Shown here piece by piece: positions 11,969 through 21,090 of a stretch of 64,000 nucleotides of DNA (position 1 is its first letter; each line of letters opens with the position of its first letter). Made by a program: the position numbers and the translations under genes. Under the pieces are notes generated by a model. That model was not told the origin of the DNA. It did no database searches and was given only the letters and a program-made list of their open reading frames with translations. Source of the stretch: Oxalobacter vibrioformis (lineage in GTDB: Bacteria; Pseudomonadota; Gammaproteobacteria; Burkholderiales; Burkholderiaceae_D); assembly GCF_027118995.1 (NCBI RefSeq), contig NZ_CP098242.1, positions 1,302,001 to 1,366,000 on the forward strand, written 5' to 3'.

Positions 11969-12220
11969 ATGAGAGTAGATATTTTTCGCCGGGAAGAGCG
12001 GGAGAATAATTTTTCCTACCTGATCGTGCCGGAAGGCCGGCTTATCCCGGCAGAAGCGGCCAATATCGACTGGGAAATGGATGCCAGAGGCGTCGACCTG
12101 AATATCGATCTGGAATCACTGGATGAATATTCCATTATCCAGCCGGCAAAACAGATACAAACCAAAGGCTATGCCATTTCCACCTCTGCCAGCATTCCCG
12201 GTGTGGATGGTCATATCTGA
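11969..12220 (+). CDS. Small conserved protein of unknown function (DUF6139-like)
   Basis: An 83-residue protein starting MRVDIFRREERENNFSYLIV. It is acidic, without signal peptide or membrane helix. The segment VPEGRLIPAEAANIDWEMDARGVDL recalls the small Burkholderiales family DUF6139; I assign this from memory and with caution. The ATG at 11969 is chosen because AGGAG stands 7 bp upstream; the frame extends 14 codons further but without similarity. The gene is monocistronic, divergent from mgtA, and closed by a strong terminator. Function unknown. Confidence 0.75.
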   Translation: MRVDIFRREERENNFSYLIVPEGRLIPAEAANIDWEMDARGVDLNIDLESLDEYSIIQPAKQIQTKGYAISTSASIPGVDGHI

Positions 12221-12236
12221 GAAGGGTTTTCCCAAG

Positions 12237-12271
12237 AAAAGCGGCTTTCCATGAAAAGGAAAGCCGCTTTT
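12237..12271. terminator. Bidirectional intrinsic terminator
   Basis: A perfect 14-bp stem, AAAAGCGGCTTTCC (12237-12250) with GGAAAGCCGCTTTT (12258-12271), encloses the loop ATGAAAA. It sits between the convergent genes ending at 12220 and 12272 and directly abuts the aminopeptidase stop codon. Confidence 0.92.
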
Positions 12272-14107
12272 TTATCCCGCCAGCCCCTGGGCTGCCAGCG
12301 GCTGGGTTCGGGATAACAACCACGCTTTTGCCGCATCGGACAACAACGGCAACAATCGCTGCCGAACGTCAATGTGATAGCGGTTGAGCCAGGCAATCTC
12401 GGCATGAGTCAACAGGGATACCTCAATACATCTCGCATCAAAGGGGCATAAGGTCAGGGTTTCAAAGTTCAGATATTCCCCGAATGCCGTTGTCTCTGCC
12501 TTGCGATTGACAACCAGATTCTCCAGGCGGATGCCCCACTGTCCGGGACGATAAACACCCGGCTCAATGGAGGTGATCATCCCCTCCTCCATGGCGGTAT
12601 GGACATCCGGCATGGCATGATAGGAAATGGATTGCGGTCCCTCATGCACATTCAGGAAATAACCGATGCCGTGCCCGGTGCCATGACCATAATCCAGCCC
12701 ATGCTGCCACAACGGTGCCCGGGCAACCGCATCCAGCATGGCGGCGCGGATAGCACGTGGAAAGCAGATGGATGACAGGGCAATCAGTCCCTTGAGCACG
12801 AGGGTATAGTCCTGTTTCTGTTCGGGTGATGGCTTTCCAACCGGCACAACGCGCGTGATATCGGTTGTGCCGCCCGGATACTGTCCCCCGGAATCAATCA
12901 GCAGCAGGCCCGGGCGGTCAATTACGGCAAAGTCATCCGGTGTCGCACGATAATGCGGCAATGCGCCATTCTCATTGAAACCCGCAATCGTATCAAAACT
13001 CAGGCTGACAAAACCGGGACGCGCTTTCCTGTATGCCTCGATTTTTTCAGCAACGGTCAGTTCTGTTATCGTTTCTCCCTTCTCCATGGCATCTTCAAAC
13101 CAGACAAAAAATTCACACAGGGCGGCACCATCCTGCTCCATGGTCTGTCGGATATGTGCCACTTCGCTTTGCGCCTTGCGTGATTTCAGCAATACCGAGG
13201 GATTGATGGATTCCACTATCCGTATGTTGCTGTTAATGGCGGAAAACATGCCGATGGTTATCCGACGGGGATCAACCAGTAATACGGTTTCTGCCGGTAA
13301 GGCAGCGAGTGCCGCCACCACACTGTCATACGGCTGTATGACAATCCCGTCTGAGGCCATCTGCTGCTGCAATTTTAGAGGGACTTTCAACCTGTCAATA
13401 AAGAGTGTCGCCTGATCCGTACCGACCAGCAGATGGGAAATAAAAAGCGGATTGAATGCGATATCAGCGCCGCGCAGATTCAAAAGCCAGGCAATATCAT
13501 CCAGTGTCGAAATAACATGCGACGTCGCCCCTGCCGCAGAAAGACTGTCGCGCAAAAGCTGCAGCTTCTCCACACGGCTCAACGCAACCATACCGGCCAT
13601 ATGCTCATATACCGGAAACGAAGGCAAAACAGGGCGTTCCTGCCAGAGGCCATCAATCAGATCACAGTCCATCCTGAGCTGCAACGTTGATGAAAGCAGC
13701 TTTTCCTTCAGTTGCCTTGCGGTGGCAAGACTGACAAGACGCCCGTCCAGAGCAACCGTCATGCCATCATCCAGATGAGCGGACAGCCACTCAGCGTAGG
13801 CCAGAGGATTGCTGCCCGGCATCCTCATCAGGACAATACCCGTCCCCGAGAGCTGCTTTTCGGCCTGAACCCAGTACCGGCTGTCTGTCCATAATCCCGC
13901 AAAGTCGTCCGTTACAACCAGAGAGCCTGCAGAACCATCAAACCCCGACAACCACTGCCGACTCTGCCAGTGTAACGGCAGATATTCGGACAGGTGCGGA
14001 TCAGAAGAAAGCACGATATAAGCCGCGATACCCGCTTTTTTCATGGCCTGGCGTAACCGGCTGATTCGACTGGCTATCATGGCCGTTGATACCGGATTGA
14101 CTTCCAT
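12272..14107 (-). CDS. Xaa-Pro aminopeptidase (aminopeptidase P, M24 family, long form)
   Basis: A 611-residue peptidase that removes the N-terminal residue before proline. Two creatinase-like N-terminal domains (about 10-150 and 165-310) precede the pita-bread catalytic domain (about 320-540). The metal ligands are in DSGGQYPGGTTDITR (the D..D pair), GHGTGHGIGYFLNVHEGP (His) and SIEPGVYRPGQWGIRLENL (the two Glu). A family-specific C-terminal extension follows. Length and three-domain layout match the eukaryotic-like/long bacterial aminopeptidase P rather than the 440-residue E. coli PepP. The substrate range is not visible from sequence. Confidence 0.9.
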   Translation of the reverse strand: MEVNPVSTAMIASRISRLRQAMKKAGIAAYIVLSSDPHLSEYLPLHWQSRQWLSGFDGSAGSLVVTDDFAGLWTDSRYWVQAEKQLSGTGIVLMRMPGSNPLAYAEWLSAHLDDGMTVALDGRLVSLATARQLKEKLLSSTLQLRMDCDLIDGLWQERPVLPSFPVYEHMAGMVALSRVEKLQLLRDSLSAAGATSHVISTLDDIAWLLNLRGADIAFNPLFISHLLVGTDQATLFIDRLKVPLKLQQQMASDGIVIQPYDSVVAALAALPAETVLLVDPRRITIGMFSAINSNIRIVESINPSVLLKSRKAQSEVAHIRQTMEQDGAALCEFFVWFEDAMEKGETITELTVAEKIEAYRKARPGFVSLSFDTIAGFNENGALPHYRATPDDFAVIDRPGLLLIDSGGQYPGGTTDITRVVPVGKPSPEQKQDYTLVLKGLIALSSICFPRAIRAAMLDAVARAPLWQHGLDYGHGTGHGIGYFLNVHEGPQSISYHAMPDVHTAMEEGMITSIEPGVYRPGQWGIRLENLVVNRKAETTAFGEYLNFETLTLCPFDARCIEVSLLTHAEIAWLNRYHIDVRQRLLPLLSDAAKAWLLSRTQPLAAQGLAG

Positions 14108-14194
14108 TCTCTTTATACCTCCCTGTGGTTTTTCCTTCCAGACGCTACCTGGATAACAGTCTTTGTCCCCATAACAGGTGTTGGGTATTTAAAC

Positions 14195-14222
14195 TTGTTT
14201 TAAATTGTAAATCCTGCATAAT
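14195..14222 (+). promoter_or_regulatory. Possible sigma70 promoter for the phosphoribosyltransferase gene
   Basis: TTGTTT (14195-14200), a 16-bp AT-rich spacer and CATAAT (14217-14222) lie about 90 bp before the start at 14310. The match is moderate and made by eye. Confidence 0.4.
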
Positions 14223-14309
14223 TCTATAACTGATATGGCAGGAAATGCCGGGAAGCGGCGCTTTTATCCTGTTTTGATCAGCGTTTATCAATTTTCATGA
14301 GCAAAAGCA

Positions 14310-14885
14310 ATGGATTCTCATAACGAACGCGCCAAAAAAATCCTGCAAAAAACCGAACAGGTTTGCTCCCCTGAAGAAGTACAGGCTGCGGTCAACAAGG
14401 TCGCCACCGAGCTCAATGAACGTTTCAATCATGTTGAAACAGATTCATTTCCCTTGTTTCTTAGCGTCATGGGTGGTGCCGTTATTTTTTCGGGGCAATT
14501 GCTCCCCAAGCTGAACTTTCCCCTGGAATTCGACTTTATTCATGTATCCCGTTATGGCAGTGAAGAGCATGGCAGCGAGGTGATATGGAAAGTCATTCCC
14601 CGCCAGAATGTCATGAACCGCATCATCGTTGTTCTGGATGATATTCTGGATGAAGGCGAAACACTGGCGCATGTCCAGAAACGCCTGCTGGAAATGGGAG
14701 CTGCCAAGGTGATCCTGGCGGTTTTTGGCGATAAACAACTTAACGCGAAAAAGCCGGTCACCCCAGATCATGTCGGCATGACACTGCCCAACCGGTTTGT
14801 CATCGGGTTTGGAATGGATATTGAAGGTTACTGGCGCAACCTGCCGGACATCCGGGCGCTTACTGTCGACCCGCTTGTGATCTGA
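14310..14885 (+). CDS. Hypoxanthine-guanine phosphoribosyltransferase-like protein
   Basis: A 191-residue type I phosphoribosyltransferase for purine salvage (base plus PRPP to nucleotide). The PRPP-binding loop is VVLDDILDEGETLAHV at about residues 109-124. The upstream FLSVMGGAVIFSGQLL and downstream FVIGFGMDIEGYWRNLPDIRAL also fit the HPRT fold. Burkholderiales carry this gene as a stand-alone hypoxanthine-guanine PRTase. Whether it prefers hypoxanthine, guanine or xanthine cannot be told from sequence. It is convergent with parB, with only 12 bp between the stop codons and no obvious hairpin. Confidence 0.85.
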   Translation: MDSHNERAKKILQKTEQVCSPEEVQAAVNKVATELNERFNHVETDSFPLFLSVMGGAVIFSGQLLPKLNFPLEFDFIHVSRYGSEEHGSEVIWKVIPRQNVMNRIIVVLDDILDEGETLAHVQKRLLEMGAAKVILAVFGDKQLNAKKPVTPDHVGMTLPNRFVIGFGMDIEGYWRNLPDIRALTVDPLVI

Positions 14886-14897
14886 TCAAAAACCCTG

Positions 14898-15776
14898 TCA
14901 TGCCAACGGACGCAATCGCTGTATCACACCATCCAGCACATCCAGATCAGCAAAATCAATCAGCATCTGGCCGCGTCCTTTGGCATTGACCCGAAAAGAC
15001 ACCCTGGTGGCCAGCATGTCCGACAGTTCTTCTTCGAGCCGCGTGATATCGGCGGATTTTACCTTTTCCTTTTTCCTGTCGATGGCTGATTTGTCCGATA
15101 ATTCGCGTGCAACCAGTTTTTCTGTTTCCCTGACAGACAGCCTTTTCGCAACAACCTGGGTAGCCAGAGTAATCTGGGCAGCACCATCTGCAGCCAGCAG
15201 CGCCCTTGCATGTCCCATATCGATATCACCGGCCATCAGCATGGTTTGAACCGGCCTGGCCAGATTCATCAAACGCAGCAGATTTGATACGGCACTGCGG
15301 GAACGGCCAACCGCATTGGCCGCCTGTTCATGTGTAAACCCGAAATCCGTTATCAGGCGGTGAATACCCTGTGCCTCTTCCAGCGGATTGAGGTCCTCGC
15401 GCTGCATGTTTTCAATGAGCGCCATGGCGGCAGCCGTCTGGTCATCCACATCCTTGACCAGCGCCGGGATATGATCCAGTCCTGCCAGTTGTGCCGCCCG
15501 ATAACGCCTTTCACCGGCAATAATCTCATAACGGTCAGCACCCTCTTTCTGGCCGACCCGCCTGACCAGAATCGGCTGCATGACGCCCTGCTCCCGAATG
15601 GACTGGGCCAGCTCATTCAATGCCCCTTCATCCATACGCGAACGCGGCTGGTATTTGCCTGCCTGCAGCATGGCAACCGGCACGCTCGAAAGGTCACCCT
15701 TGTCCGGAGAAAAATCAGGGACCGATCCAAGCAATACCTCCAGTCCTCTTCCCAACCCTTTTTTCTTTTTCGTCAT
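14898..15776 (-). CDS. parB: Chromosome-partitioning protein ParB
   Basis: A 292-residue CTPase-type DNA-binding protein that loads at parS, slides on DNA and recruits SMC and ParA. The start is MTKKKKGLGRGLEVLLGS. The ParB/Srx domain has VPVAMLQAGKYQPRSRMDE and YEIIAGERRYRAAQLAGL (the GERRxRA CTP-binding motif). A helix-turn-helix follows (FTHEQAANAVGRSRSAVSNLLRLMNL), then a C-terminal dimerisation domain. It is the last gene of the mnmG-rsmG-parA-parB cluster, and its target site is at 19272-19287. Confidence 0.96.
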   Translation of the reverse strand: MTKKKKGLGRGLEVLLGSVPDFSPDKGDLSSVPVAMLQAGKYQPRSRMDEGALNELAQSIREQGVMQPILVRRVGQKEGADRYEIIAGERRYRAAQLAGLDHIPALVKDVDDQTAAAMALIENMQREDLNPLEEAQGIHRLITDFGFTHEQAANAVGRSRSAVSNLLRLMNLARPVQTMLMAGDIDMGHARALLAADGAAQITLATQVVAKRLSVRETEKLVARELSDKSAIDRKKEKVKSADITRLEEELSDMLATRVSFRVNAKGRGQMLIDFADLDVLDGVIQRLRPLA

Positions 15777-15819
15777 CTTGTCTTTATCCTGAAAAACCGT
15801 ATTATTTTGTGCCCGATGA

Positions 15820-16590
15820 TTATCGGCGATCCAACCAGGTCAGCATCTCATTGCCGAAATCAATATACGCCTGGGCTCCCCTTGAGGAAGGGTCAAACGC
15901 AATACCGGGCATGCCATATGAAGGCGCCTCGGCCAGCCGGACATTGCGTGGAATAACTGTTTTGAATACCTTGTCGCCAAAATGGTGTTCCAGTTGGGCG
16001 GACACATGCTGTGAGAGGGTTGCCCGCTTGTCAAACATGACCCGCAACAACCCGATAATCTGCAGGTCCCGGTTGAGATTGGCGTGCACATGCTTGATGG
16101 TATTGACCAGGTCAGACAATCCTTCCAGTGCATAATATTCACACTGCATGGGAATGATGACCCCGTCTGCCGCGCACAGGCCGTTAATCGTCAGCATGGA
16201 AAGCGCTGGCGGGCAGTCAATCAGAATAAAATCATACTGATCATTGACCTGTTGCAGCGCTTCTTTCAGCCGGTGTTCCCTCTGGTCCATGTCGACCAGT
16301 TCCACCTCTGCACCAGCCAGATCCCGGTTTGAAGGCAATACGTCAAACCCCCCGCTCTCTGAGAGCTGCCTTGCGCCGGATACATCTGACAACCCCAATA
16401 AAACCTGGTAAACCGAATTATCCAGATCCGCCTTCTGGATACCGGAACCCATCGTGGCATTTCCCTGAGGATCCAGATCAATTAAAAGGACACGCTGCTC
16501 AAGACGGGCAAGTCCGGCGGCGAGATTCACGGTTGTCGTGGTTTTGCCAACACCACCTTTTTGATTCGCTATACAGAAAATTCGAGCCAT
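15820..16590 (-). CDS. parA: Chromosome-partitioning ATPase ParA (Soj)
   Basis: A 256-residue deviant-Walker ATPase that drives segregation of ParB-parS complexes over the nucleoid. The Walker A motif KGGVGKTTTT is at residues 11-20 with the signature lysine at 11. The switch region VLLIDLDPQGNATMGSG and the Walker B-like FILIDCPPALSMLT follow. It lacks the N-terminal HTH of plasmid ParA proteins, as expected for the chromosomal Soj type. It is 43 bp upstream of parB in the same operon. Confidence 0.96.
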   Translation of the reverse strand: MARIFCIANQKGGVGKTTTTVNLAAGLARLEQRVLLIDLDPQGNATMGSGIQKADLDNSVYQVLLGLSDVSGARQLSESGGFDVLPSNRDLAGAEVELVDMDQREHRLKEALQQVNDQYDFILIDCPPALSMLTINGLCAADGVIIPMQCEYYALEGLSDLVNTIKHVHANLNRDLQIIGLLRVMFDKRATLSQHVSAQLEHHFGDKVFKTVIPRNVRLAEAPSYGMPGIAFDPSSRGAQAYIDFGNEMLTWLDRR

Positions 16591-16664
16591 GGGTTTGTCG
16601 TCCAGCGAGTAATAACGGGTTCAAAACAGTGTCCCTGCATGTCGCGGGAACAGTCGAAAATCAG

Positions 16665-17345
16665 TCAGGCAGGCTCTTCTTCCATGACAATCAGGTGCCG
16701 CTCTGCATCAAGGAATGGAACTTTCAATGGTACAACAGCCTGTACTTTCAATCCAGCAGGAAGCGCCGCCATTTCCTTTTCAGGCAATGTCCCCTTCATG
16801 GCATAAAACTTCCCGGCATCCGCCAGAAGGTGCCCGGATAATTCCACAAACTGGGATAAGTCAGAAAATGCGCGCGAAATGATCACATCAAATTTTTCGG
16901 GTATCCGCAGTTTCTCAACACGGCCGGTATGTACGGTCACGTTTTTGAGGCGCAGCTCCGCCTTCACCTGGGACAGGAACGCCGTTTTCTTCTGCACGGC
17001 ATCAATCAGCGAAATGGCGGTTTCCGGATAAAGAATAGCCAGTACGATACCCGGCAACCCGGCACCAGCCCCCACATCGAGAATATGCCTGCCTTCTTTC
17101 AAGGCCGGCACAACCGCCAGGGAATCCAGAAGATGATGTGTAATCATGGCCTCCGGAGAACGGATCGCAGTCAGGTTGTACACTGTATTCCATCGCGAAA
17201 GCAGGGTGAGGTATGCCAGCAATTGAGTGATCATGGACTCATCCAGGTCAATCCCGATTTCCCGGCTCCCTTCTACCAGCATTTCCTCCAGCTGATCAGA
17301 ACGGTAAAACGGCGTTCCTGCAGTCAACGCTTTCGCCATACTCAT
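16665..17345 (-). CDS. rsmG: 16S rRNA (guanine527-N7)-methyltransferase RsmG (GidB)
   Basis: A 226-residue SAM-dependent methyltransferase that modifies G527 of 16S rRNA. The SAM-binding motif [20 protein letters not shown] is at about residues 89-108. [30 protein letters not shown] before it, and [23 protein letters not shown] after it, are family landmarks. Its ATG overlaps the mnmG stop by four bases (ATGA), the usual coupling of gidA and gidB. ParA follows 74 bp downstream. Confidence 0.95.
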   Translation of the reverse strand: MSMAKALTAGTPFYRSDQLEEMLVEGSREIGIDLDESMITQLLAYLTLLSRWNTVYNLTAIRSPEAMITHHLLDSLAVVPALKEGRHILDVGAGAGLPGIVLAILYPETAISLIDAVQKKTAFLSQVKAELRLKNVTVHTGRVEKLRIPEKFDVIISRAFSDLSQFVELSGHLLADAGKFYAMKGTLPEKEMAALPAGLKVQAVVPLKVPFLDAERHLIVMEEEPA

Positions 17346-19261
17346 GCTTCCGCCTCCGCAAAATCAACCAACCCGCGTTTTTTCAGATATACCAACAGCA
17401 AAGAAATTGCTGCCGGCGTCACGCCCGAAATGCGCGAAGCCTGCCCCAGTGTTTCAGGACGCTGCACATCCAGTTTTTGCCGTACCTCCATGGAAAGCGC
17501 AGAAACCTCTGCATATTGCATATCATCCGGGAACCGAAGATTTTCATAATACTGCTGCCGGCGAACTTCCTTCAGCTGTCTTTCTATATAACCCGCATAC
17601 TTTATCTGGATTTCAATCTGTTCTCTTACCGCTTTTTCAAGATCATCATCCGGTGCCCAGTTTTTCCCTTCCCTGGAAGTCAGGCTCATCAAATTTTCAT
17701 AATTGACATCCGGACGCCGCAATAGATCCGCCAAGGTATATTCTCTTTCAATTGTCTTGCCGATAACCCGTGATGCCTCATGCTGATCGATCATATGAGG
17801 ATGTACCCAGGTTGATTTCATCCGTTCTATTTCTCGGGCTATTTTTTCCCTTTTCCTTTCAAACATTTCCCAGTGTTCCTGGCTGATGCAACCCATCCGG
17901 TACGCTGTTTCTGTCAGGCGAATATCCGCATTATCTTCCCGCAGGCTCAAACGATATTCAGCCCTGCTGGTAAACATACGATAAGGTTCCTGTACTCCTT
18001 GCGTCACCAAGTCATCCACCATGACACCCATATAGGCTTCATTTCGTTTTGGCACCCATGCCTCAAGATCATCAATAAAACGACAGGCATTAATTCCCGC
18101 CAGCAATCCCTGGGCGGCAGCTTCCTCGTAACCCGTTGTGCCATTAATCTGGCCGGCAAAATAAAGTCCCTTGATTTGTTTTGTTTCCAAAGAAGCCTTC
18201 AGACTGCGCGGATCAAAATAATCATATTCAATAGCATATCCTGGTCTGAGGATATGCGCGTTTTCCATCCCTTTCATGGTACGCACAAGATCTATCTGCA
18301 TATCAAAAGGCAAACTGGTTGAAATCCCATTGGGATAATATTCATGCGTATGTAAACCTTCCGGCTCCAAAAAAATCTGATGGGAATTTCTATCAGAAAA
18401 CCGATGGATTTTATCTTCAATGGAAGGACAATACCGCGGACCAATTCCCTCTATCATGCCGGTAAACATTGGACTTCTATCCAGACCAGCCCGGATAATA
18501 TCATGTGTTTCCGTGTTTGTATGGGTAATCCAGCAGGGCATCTGGGCAGGATGCATATCCGAATCACCCCTAAAAGAAAATACAGGAATAGGATCAAGAT
18601 CACCATCCTGTCGATCCATCACATCAAAATTAATCGTTTTTCCATCAATACGCGGTGGCGTTCCGGTTTTTAATCTACCCTGAGGCAAGGCCATATCCCG
18701 CAAACGGTGTGCCAGTGCAACAGCAGGTGCATCACCTGCTCTGCCACCTGGGTGTGAATGTAATCCAATAAATATCATTCCATCCAGAAAGGTACCCACC
18801 GTTAAAATAACCACCTTCCCCTTAAAACGTACACTGCCTTCCGTCGCCACCCCAACAACCCGATCTCCCTCGACAATAAGATCATCCACCTGCTGTTGGA
18901 ATAAAAGCAGATTTTTTTGATTTTCCAATCGATAACGGATTGATTGGCGATAAAGATTCCGATCAATTTGTGCACGCGTTGCCCTAACAGCTGGCCCCTT
19001 GGAAGAATTCAAAATCCTGAACTGAATCCCAGCTTCATCAGAAGCCAGTGCCATAACACCACCCATTGCATCTACTTCTCGGACCAAGTGCCCTTTTCCA
19101 ATACCCCCAATAGAGGGGTTACAGGATAACTGACCCAACGTTTCAAAACTATGCGTAACCAACAGAGTTTGTTTACCCATACGAGCCGCAACCAGTGCTG
19201 CTTCTGTACCAGCATGCCCACCACCAACAACAATTACATCAAACTGCTCAGGAAAAACCAT
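17342..19261 (-). CDS. mnmG: tRNA uridine-5-carboxymethylaminomethyl modification enzyme MnmG (GidA)
   Basis: A 639-residue FAD protein. With MnmE it adds carboxymethylaminomethyl to wobble uridine 34 of tRNAs. The N-terminal dinucleotide fold is [21 protein letters not shown] at about residues 10-30. Family signatures [45 protein letters not shown] and the C-terminal tRNA-binding helices are all present. The 5' half of the gene is noticeably more A+T-rich than parA and parB, continuous with the AT-rich gap upstream. The start codon lies only 10 bp from a perfect parS, so ParB binding may influence expression. Confidence 0.97.
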   Translation of the reverse strand: MVFPEQFDVIVVGGGHAGTEAALVAARMGKQTLLVTHSFETLGQLSCNPSIGGIGKGHLVREVDAMGGVMALASDEAGIQFRILNSSKGPAVRATRAQIDRNLYRQSIRYRLENQKNLLLFQQQVDDLIVEGDRVVGVATEGSVRFKGKVVILTVGTFLDGMIFIGLHSHPGGRAGDAPAVALAHRLRDMALPQGRLKTGTPPRIDGKTINFDVMDRQDGDLDPIPVFSFRGDSDMHPAQMPCWITHTNTETHDIIRAGLDRSPMFTGMIEGIGPRYCPSIEDKIHRFSDRNSHQIFLEPEGLHTHEYYPNGISTSLPFDMQIDLVRTMKGMENAHILRPGYAIEYDYFDPRSLKASLETKQIKGLYFAGQINGTTGYEEAAAQGLLAGINACRFIDDLEAWVPKRNEAYMGVMVDDLVTQGVQEPYRMFTSRAEYRLSLREDNADIRLTETAYRMGCISQEHWEMFERKREKIAREIERMKSTWVHPHMIDQHEASRVIGKTIEREYTLADLLRRPDVNYENLMSLTSREGKNWAPDDDLEKAVREQIEIQIKYAGYIERQLKEVRRQQYYENLRFPDDMQYAEVSALSMEVRQKLDVQRPETLGQASRISGVTPAAISLLLVYLKKRGLVDFAEAEA

Positions 19262-19271
19262 AATTTAATAA

Positions 19272-19287
19272 TGTTTCACGTGAAACA
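19272..19287. promoter_or_regulatory. parS centromere site (ParB binding)
   Basis: TGTTTCACGTGAAACA is the exact 16-bp palindromic consensus of chromosomal parS. It lies 10 bp upstream of mnmG, in the same cluster as parA and parB. I saw no second perfect copy in the window. Confidence 0.95.
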
Positions 19288-19438
19288 TTCCAACTTTATC
19301 TTTATCGTGAAAATAATATGAACGTAAAATATAAAAAATATTTCAGACACTATCATATTAAAAGAAAGAAATTAATCAGAGATTTTATCTTAATATTATA
19401 TATTTGTTAATGTTATCAAAGTAATAATATTAACGATC

Positions 19439-19447
19439 TGTGGATAA
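19439..19447 (-). promoter_or_regulatory. DnaA box (perfect consensus) in the candidate oriC
   Basis: TGTGGATAA equals the complement of TTATCCACA. It is embedded in AT-rich DNA between mnmG and the malic enzyme gene. Confidence 0.7.
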
Positions 19448-19583
19448 TTTTGTTAATAAACAGTTAATTATCTGGGTATAAAAGCAGTATTTTGAATTGA
19501 CTGGTTTTTATCCAACTTTATTACAAAGTTCTTCTTGGGGTTAAGAATACTATAACTTTTTGATTTTAAGAACTATTTATTAC

Positions 19584-19592
19584 TTTTCCACA
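19584..19592 (+). promoter_or_regulatory. DnaA box (one mismatch) in the candidate oriC
   Basis: TTTTCCACA differs from the TTATCCACA consensus only at position 3. It lies 137 bp from the perfect box and in opposite orientation to it. Confidence 0.5.
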
Positions 19593-19755
19593 GAATTGAC
19601 ATACCTTTATTAATCTTATTCTTATATAAAGAATATTATTAATAAAAACGGGAAGTCATTTTAATTCAAAATGAAATTAAATTTTTTTAATCAGGCATCT
19701 GATAGAATCTTTGTCTTGATTGGAATCACGATGTATTTTCTCTAGAGGCATAAAT

Positions 19756-21042
19756 ATGAATTCACAAGAACAGAAAAAAGAACAGCTCAGGCAAAGTGCG
19801 CTGACTTTTCACCAGAATCCCGTTCCTGGAAAAATCAGTGTGGAACCATCCAAACAGGTCAATAACCAGAATGACCTTGCACTGGCCTATACCCCGGGCG
19901 TAGCTTCTGCCTGTGAGGAAATTCATAAAGATCCTGCCACAGCCTATCAGTACACGACAAAAGGCAATCTGGTAGCGGTGATTTCTAATGGAACGGCAGT
20001 ACTGGGACTGGGTAATATTGGTGCGTTAGCCTCCAAACCTGTTATGGAAGGCAAAGGCGTCCTGTTCAAAAAATTTGCCGGAATTAACGTTTTTGATCTG
20101 GAAGTGGATGAACTTGATCCGGATAAATTCTGTGATATTGTCGCTGCGCTGGAGCCGACATTTGGTGGAATCAACCTTGAGGATATTCGTGCGCCCGAGT
20201 GTTTTTATATTGAGCGCACGTTGCGGGAAAGAATGAATATCCCTGTTTTCCACGATGACCAGCACGGTACGGCAATTGTGGTTGGTGCGGCCATTTTAAA
20301 TGCGCTGAAAATGGTGGGAAAAAATATTGAAACCAGCAAGCTGGTCGTATCAGGTGCCGGGGCAGGTGCCCTGGGGTGTCTGGAACTGCTGGTTGATCTC
20401 GGGTTTCCTCTCAAAAATATCTGGGTGACAGATATTGAAGGGGTTGTCTATAAGGGCAGAAAAGCATTGATGGATCCTGACAAGGAAGTTTATGCGCAGG
20501 ATACCCCCCACCGTACCCTGACAGATGTCATTTCTGATGCGGATGTTTTTCTTGGGCTCTCTGCAGGCAATGTGTTAAAAGCGGAAATGGTCAGGATGAT
20601 GGCAGACAAGCCGGTTATTCTTGCGCTGGCCAATCCTGTGCCTGAAATCCTGCCTGAAGTGGCAAAAGAAGCCCGACCGGATGTAGTGATGGCAACCGGA
20701 CGGTCTGATTATCCAAACCAGGTAAATAATTCGCTGTGCTTTCCTTATATTTTCAGGGGGGCGCTGGATTGCCAGGCCAGTACCATCAACAAGGAAATGG
20801 AATTGGCTGCAATGCGGGCGCTGGCTGCCCTGGCAGAAGAAAAGGTCCAGCCGGAACTGGAGGTTATGTATGGCAGAAAATTCGAATTTGGCCCGGAATA
20901 CTTCCTGCCCATGCAGTTTGATACCCGCCTGTTATCCAGGATAGCGCCTGCGGTGGTACAGGCAGCGATGAATTCAGGCGTGGCAAGGCAGCCAATTACT
21001 GATATGGCAGCTTACCGGAAAAAACTGGAAGCAGCTTCCTGA
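19756..21042 (+). CDS. Malic enzyme (oxaloacetate-decarboxylating malate dehydrogenase), short form
   Basis: A 428-residue enzyme converting malate to pyruvate and CO2 with NAD(P)+. The malic N-terminal domain (about 1-160) contains [36 protein letters not shown] and [19 protein letters not shown]. The NAD-binding domain starts [14 protein letters not shown] and has [16 protein letters not shown]. The start at 19756 follows AGAGG at 7 bp. The protein stops at [12 protein letters not shown], about where E. coli MaeB (759 residues) continues into a phosphotransacetylase-like domain. It therefore lacks the region through which acetyl-CoA regulates MaeB. NADP or NAD preference is not visible. Confidence 0.93.
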   Translation: MNSQEQKKEQLRQSALTFHQNPVPGKISVEPSKQVNNQNDLALAYTPGVASACEEIHKDPATAYQYTTKGNLVAVISNGTAVLGLGNIGALASKPVMEGKGVLFKKFAGINVFDLEVDELDPDKFCDIVAALEPTFGGINLEDIRAPECFYIERTLRERMNIPVFHDDQHGTAIVVGAAILNALKMVGKNIETSKLVVSGAGAGALGCLELLVDLGFPLKNIWVTDIEGVVYKGRKALMDPDKEVYAQDTPHRTLTDVISDADVFLGLSAGNVLKAEMVRMMADKPVILALANPVPEILPEVAKEARPDVVMATGRSDYPNQVNNSLCFPYIFRGALDCQASTINKEMELAAMRALAALAEEKVQPELEVMYGRKFEFGPEYFLPMQFDTRLLSRIAPAVVQAAMNSGVARQPITDMAAYRKKLEAAS

Positions 21043-21058
21043 CAAAGGCTTTTTACCC

Positions 21059-21090
21059 AAAAATCCCTGCATATAAGTGCGGGGGTTTTT
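21059..21090. terminator. Bidirectional terminator between the malic enzyme gene and pyrC
   Basis: AAAAATCCCTGCA (21059-21071) pairs with TGCGGGGGTTTTT (21078-21090) around the loop TATAAG. The 13-bp stem has two G-U pairs and A/T tracts at both ends. The hairpin touches the pyrC stop codon. Confidence 0.85.

Larger units (their letters stand above)
19262..19755. other. Candidate replication origin (oriC): AT-rich gap between mnmG and the malic enzyme gene
   Basis: About 490 bp without a gene, extremely A+T-rich (long runs such as AATATTATATATTTG near 19391-19407). It holds the parS palindrome at its left edge, a perfect DnaA box at 19439-19447, a one-mismatch box at 19584-19592 and a weak one near 19508-19516. 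Genes diverge from it. Sampled plus-strand base counts change from C>G on the left to G>C on the right. Origins beside gidA/mnmG are well known in other bacteria; oriC function here is inferred. The promoters of mnmG and the malic enzyme must also lie here, but I cannot place them with confidence. Confidence 0.7.
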
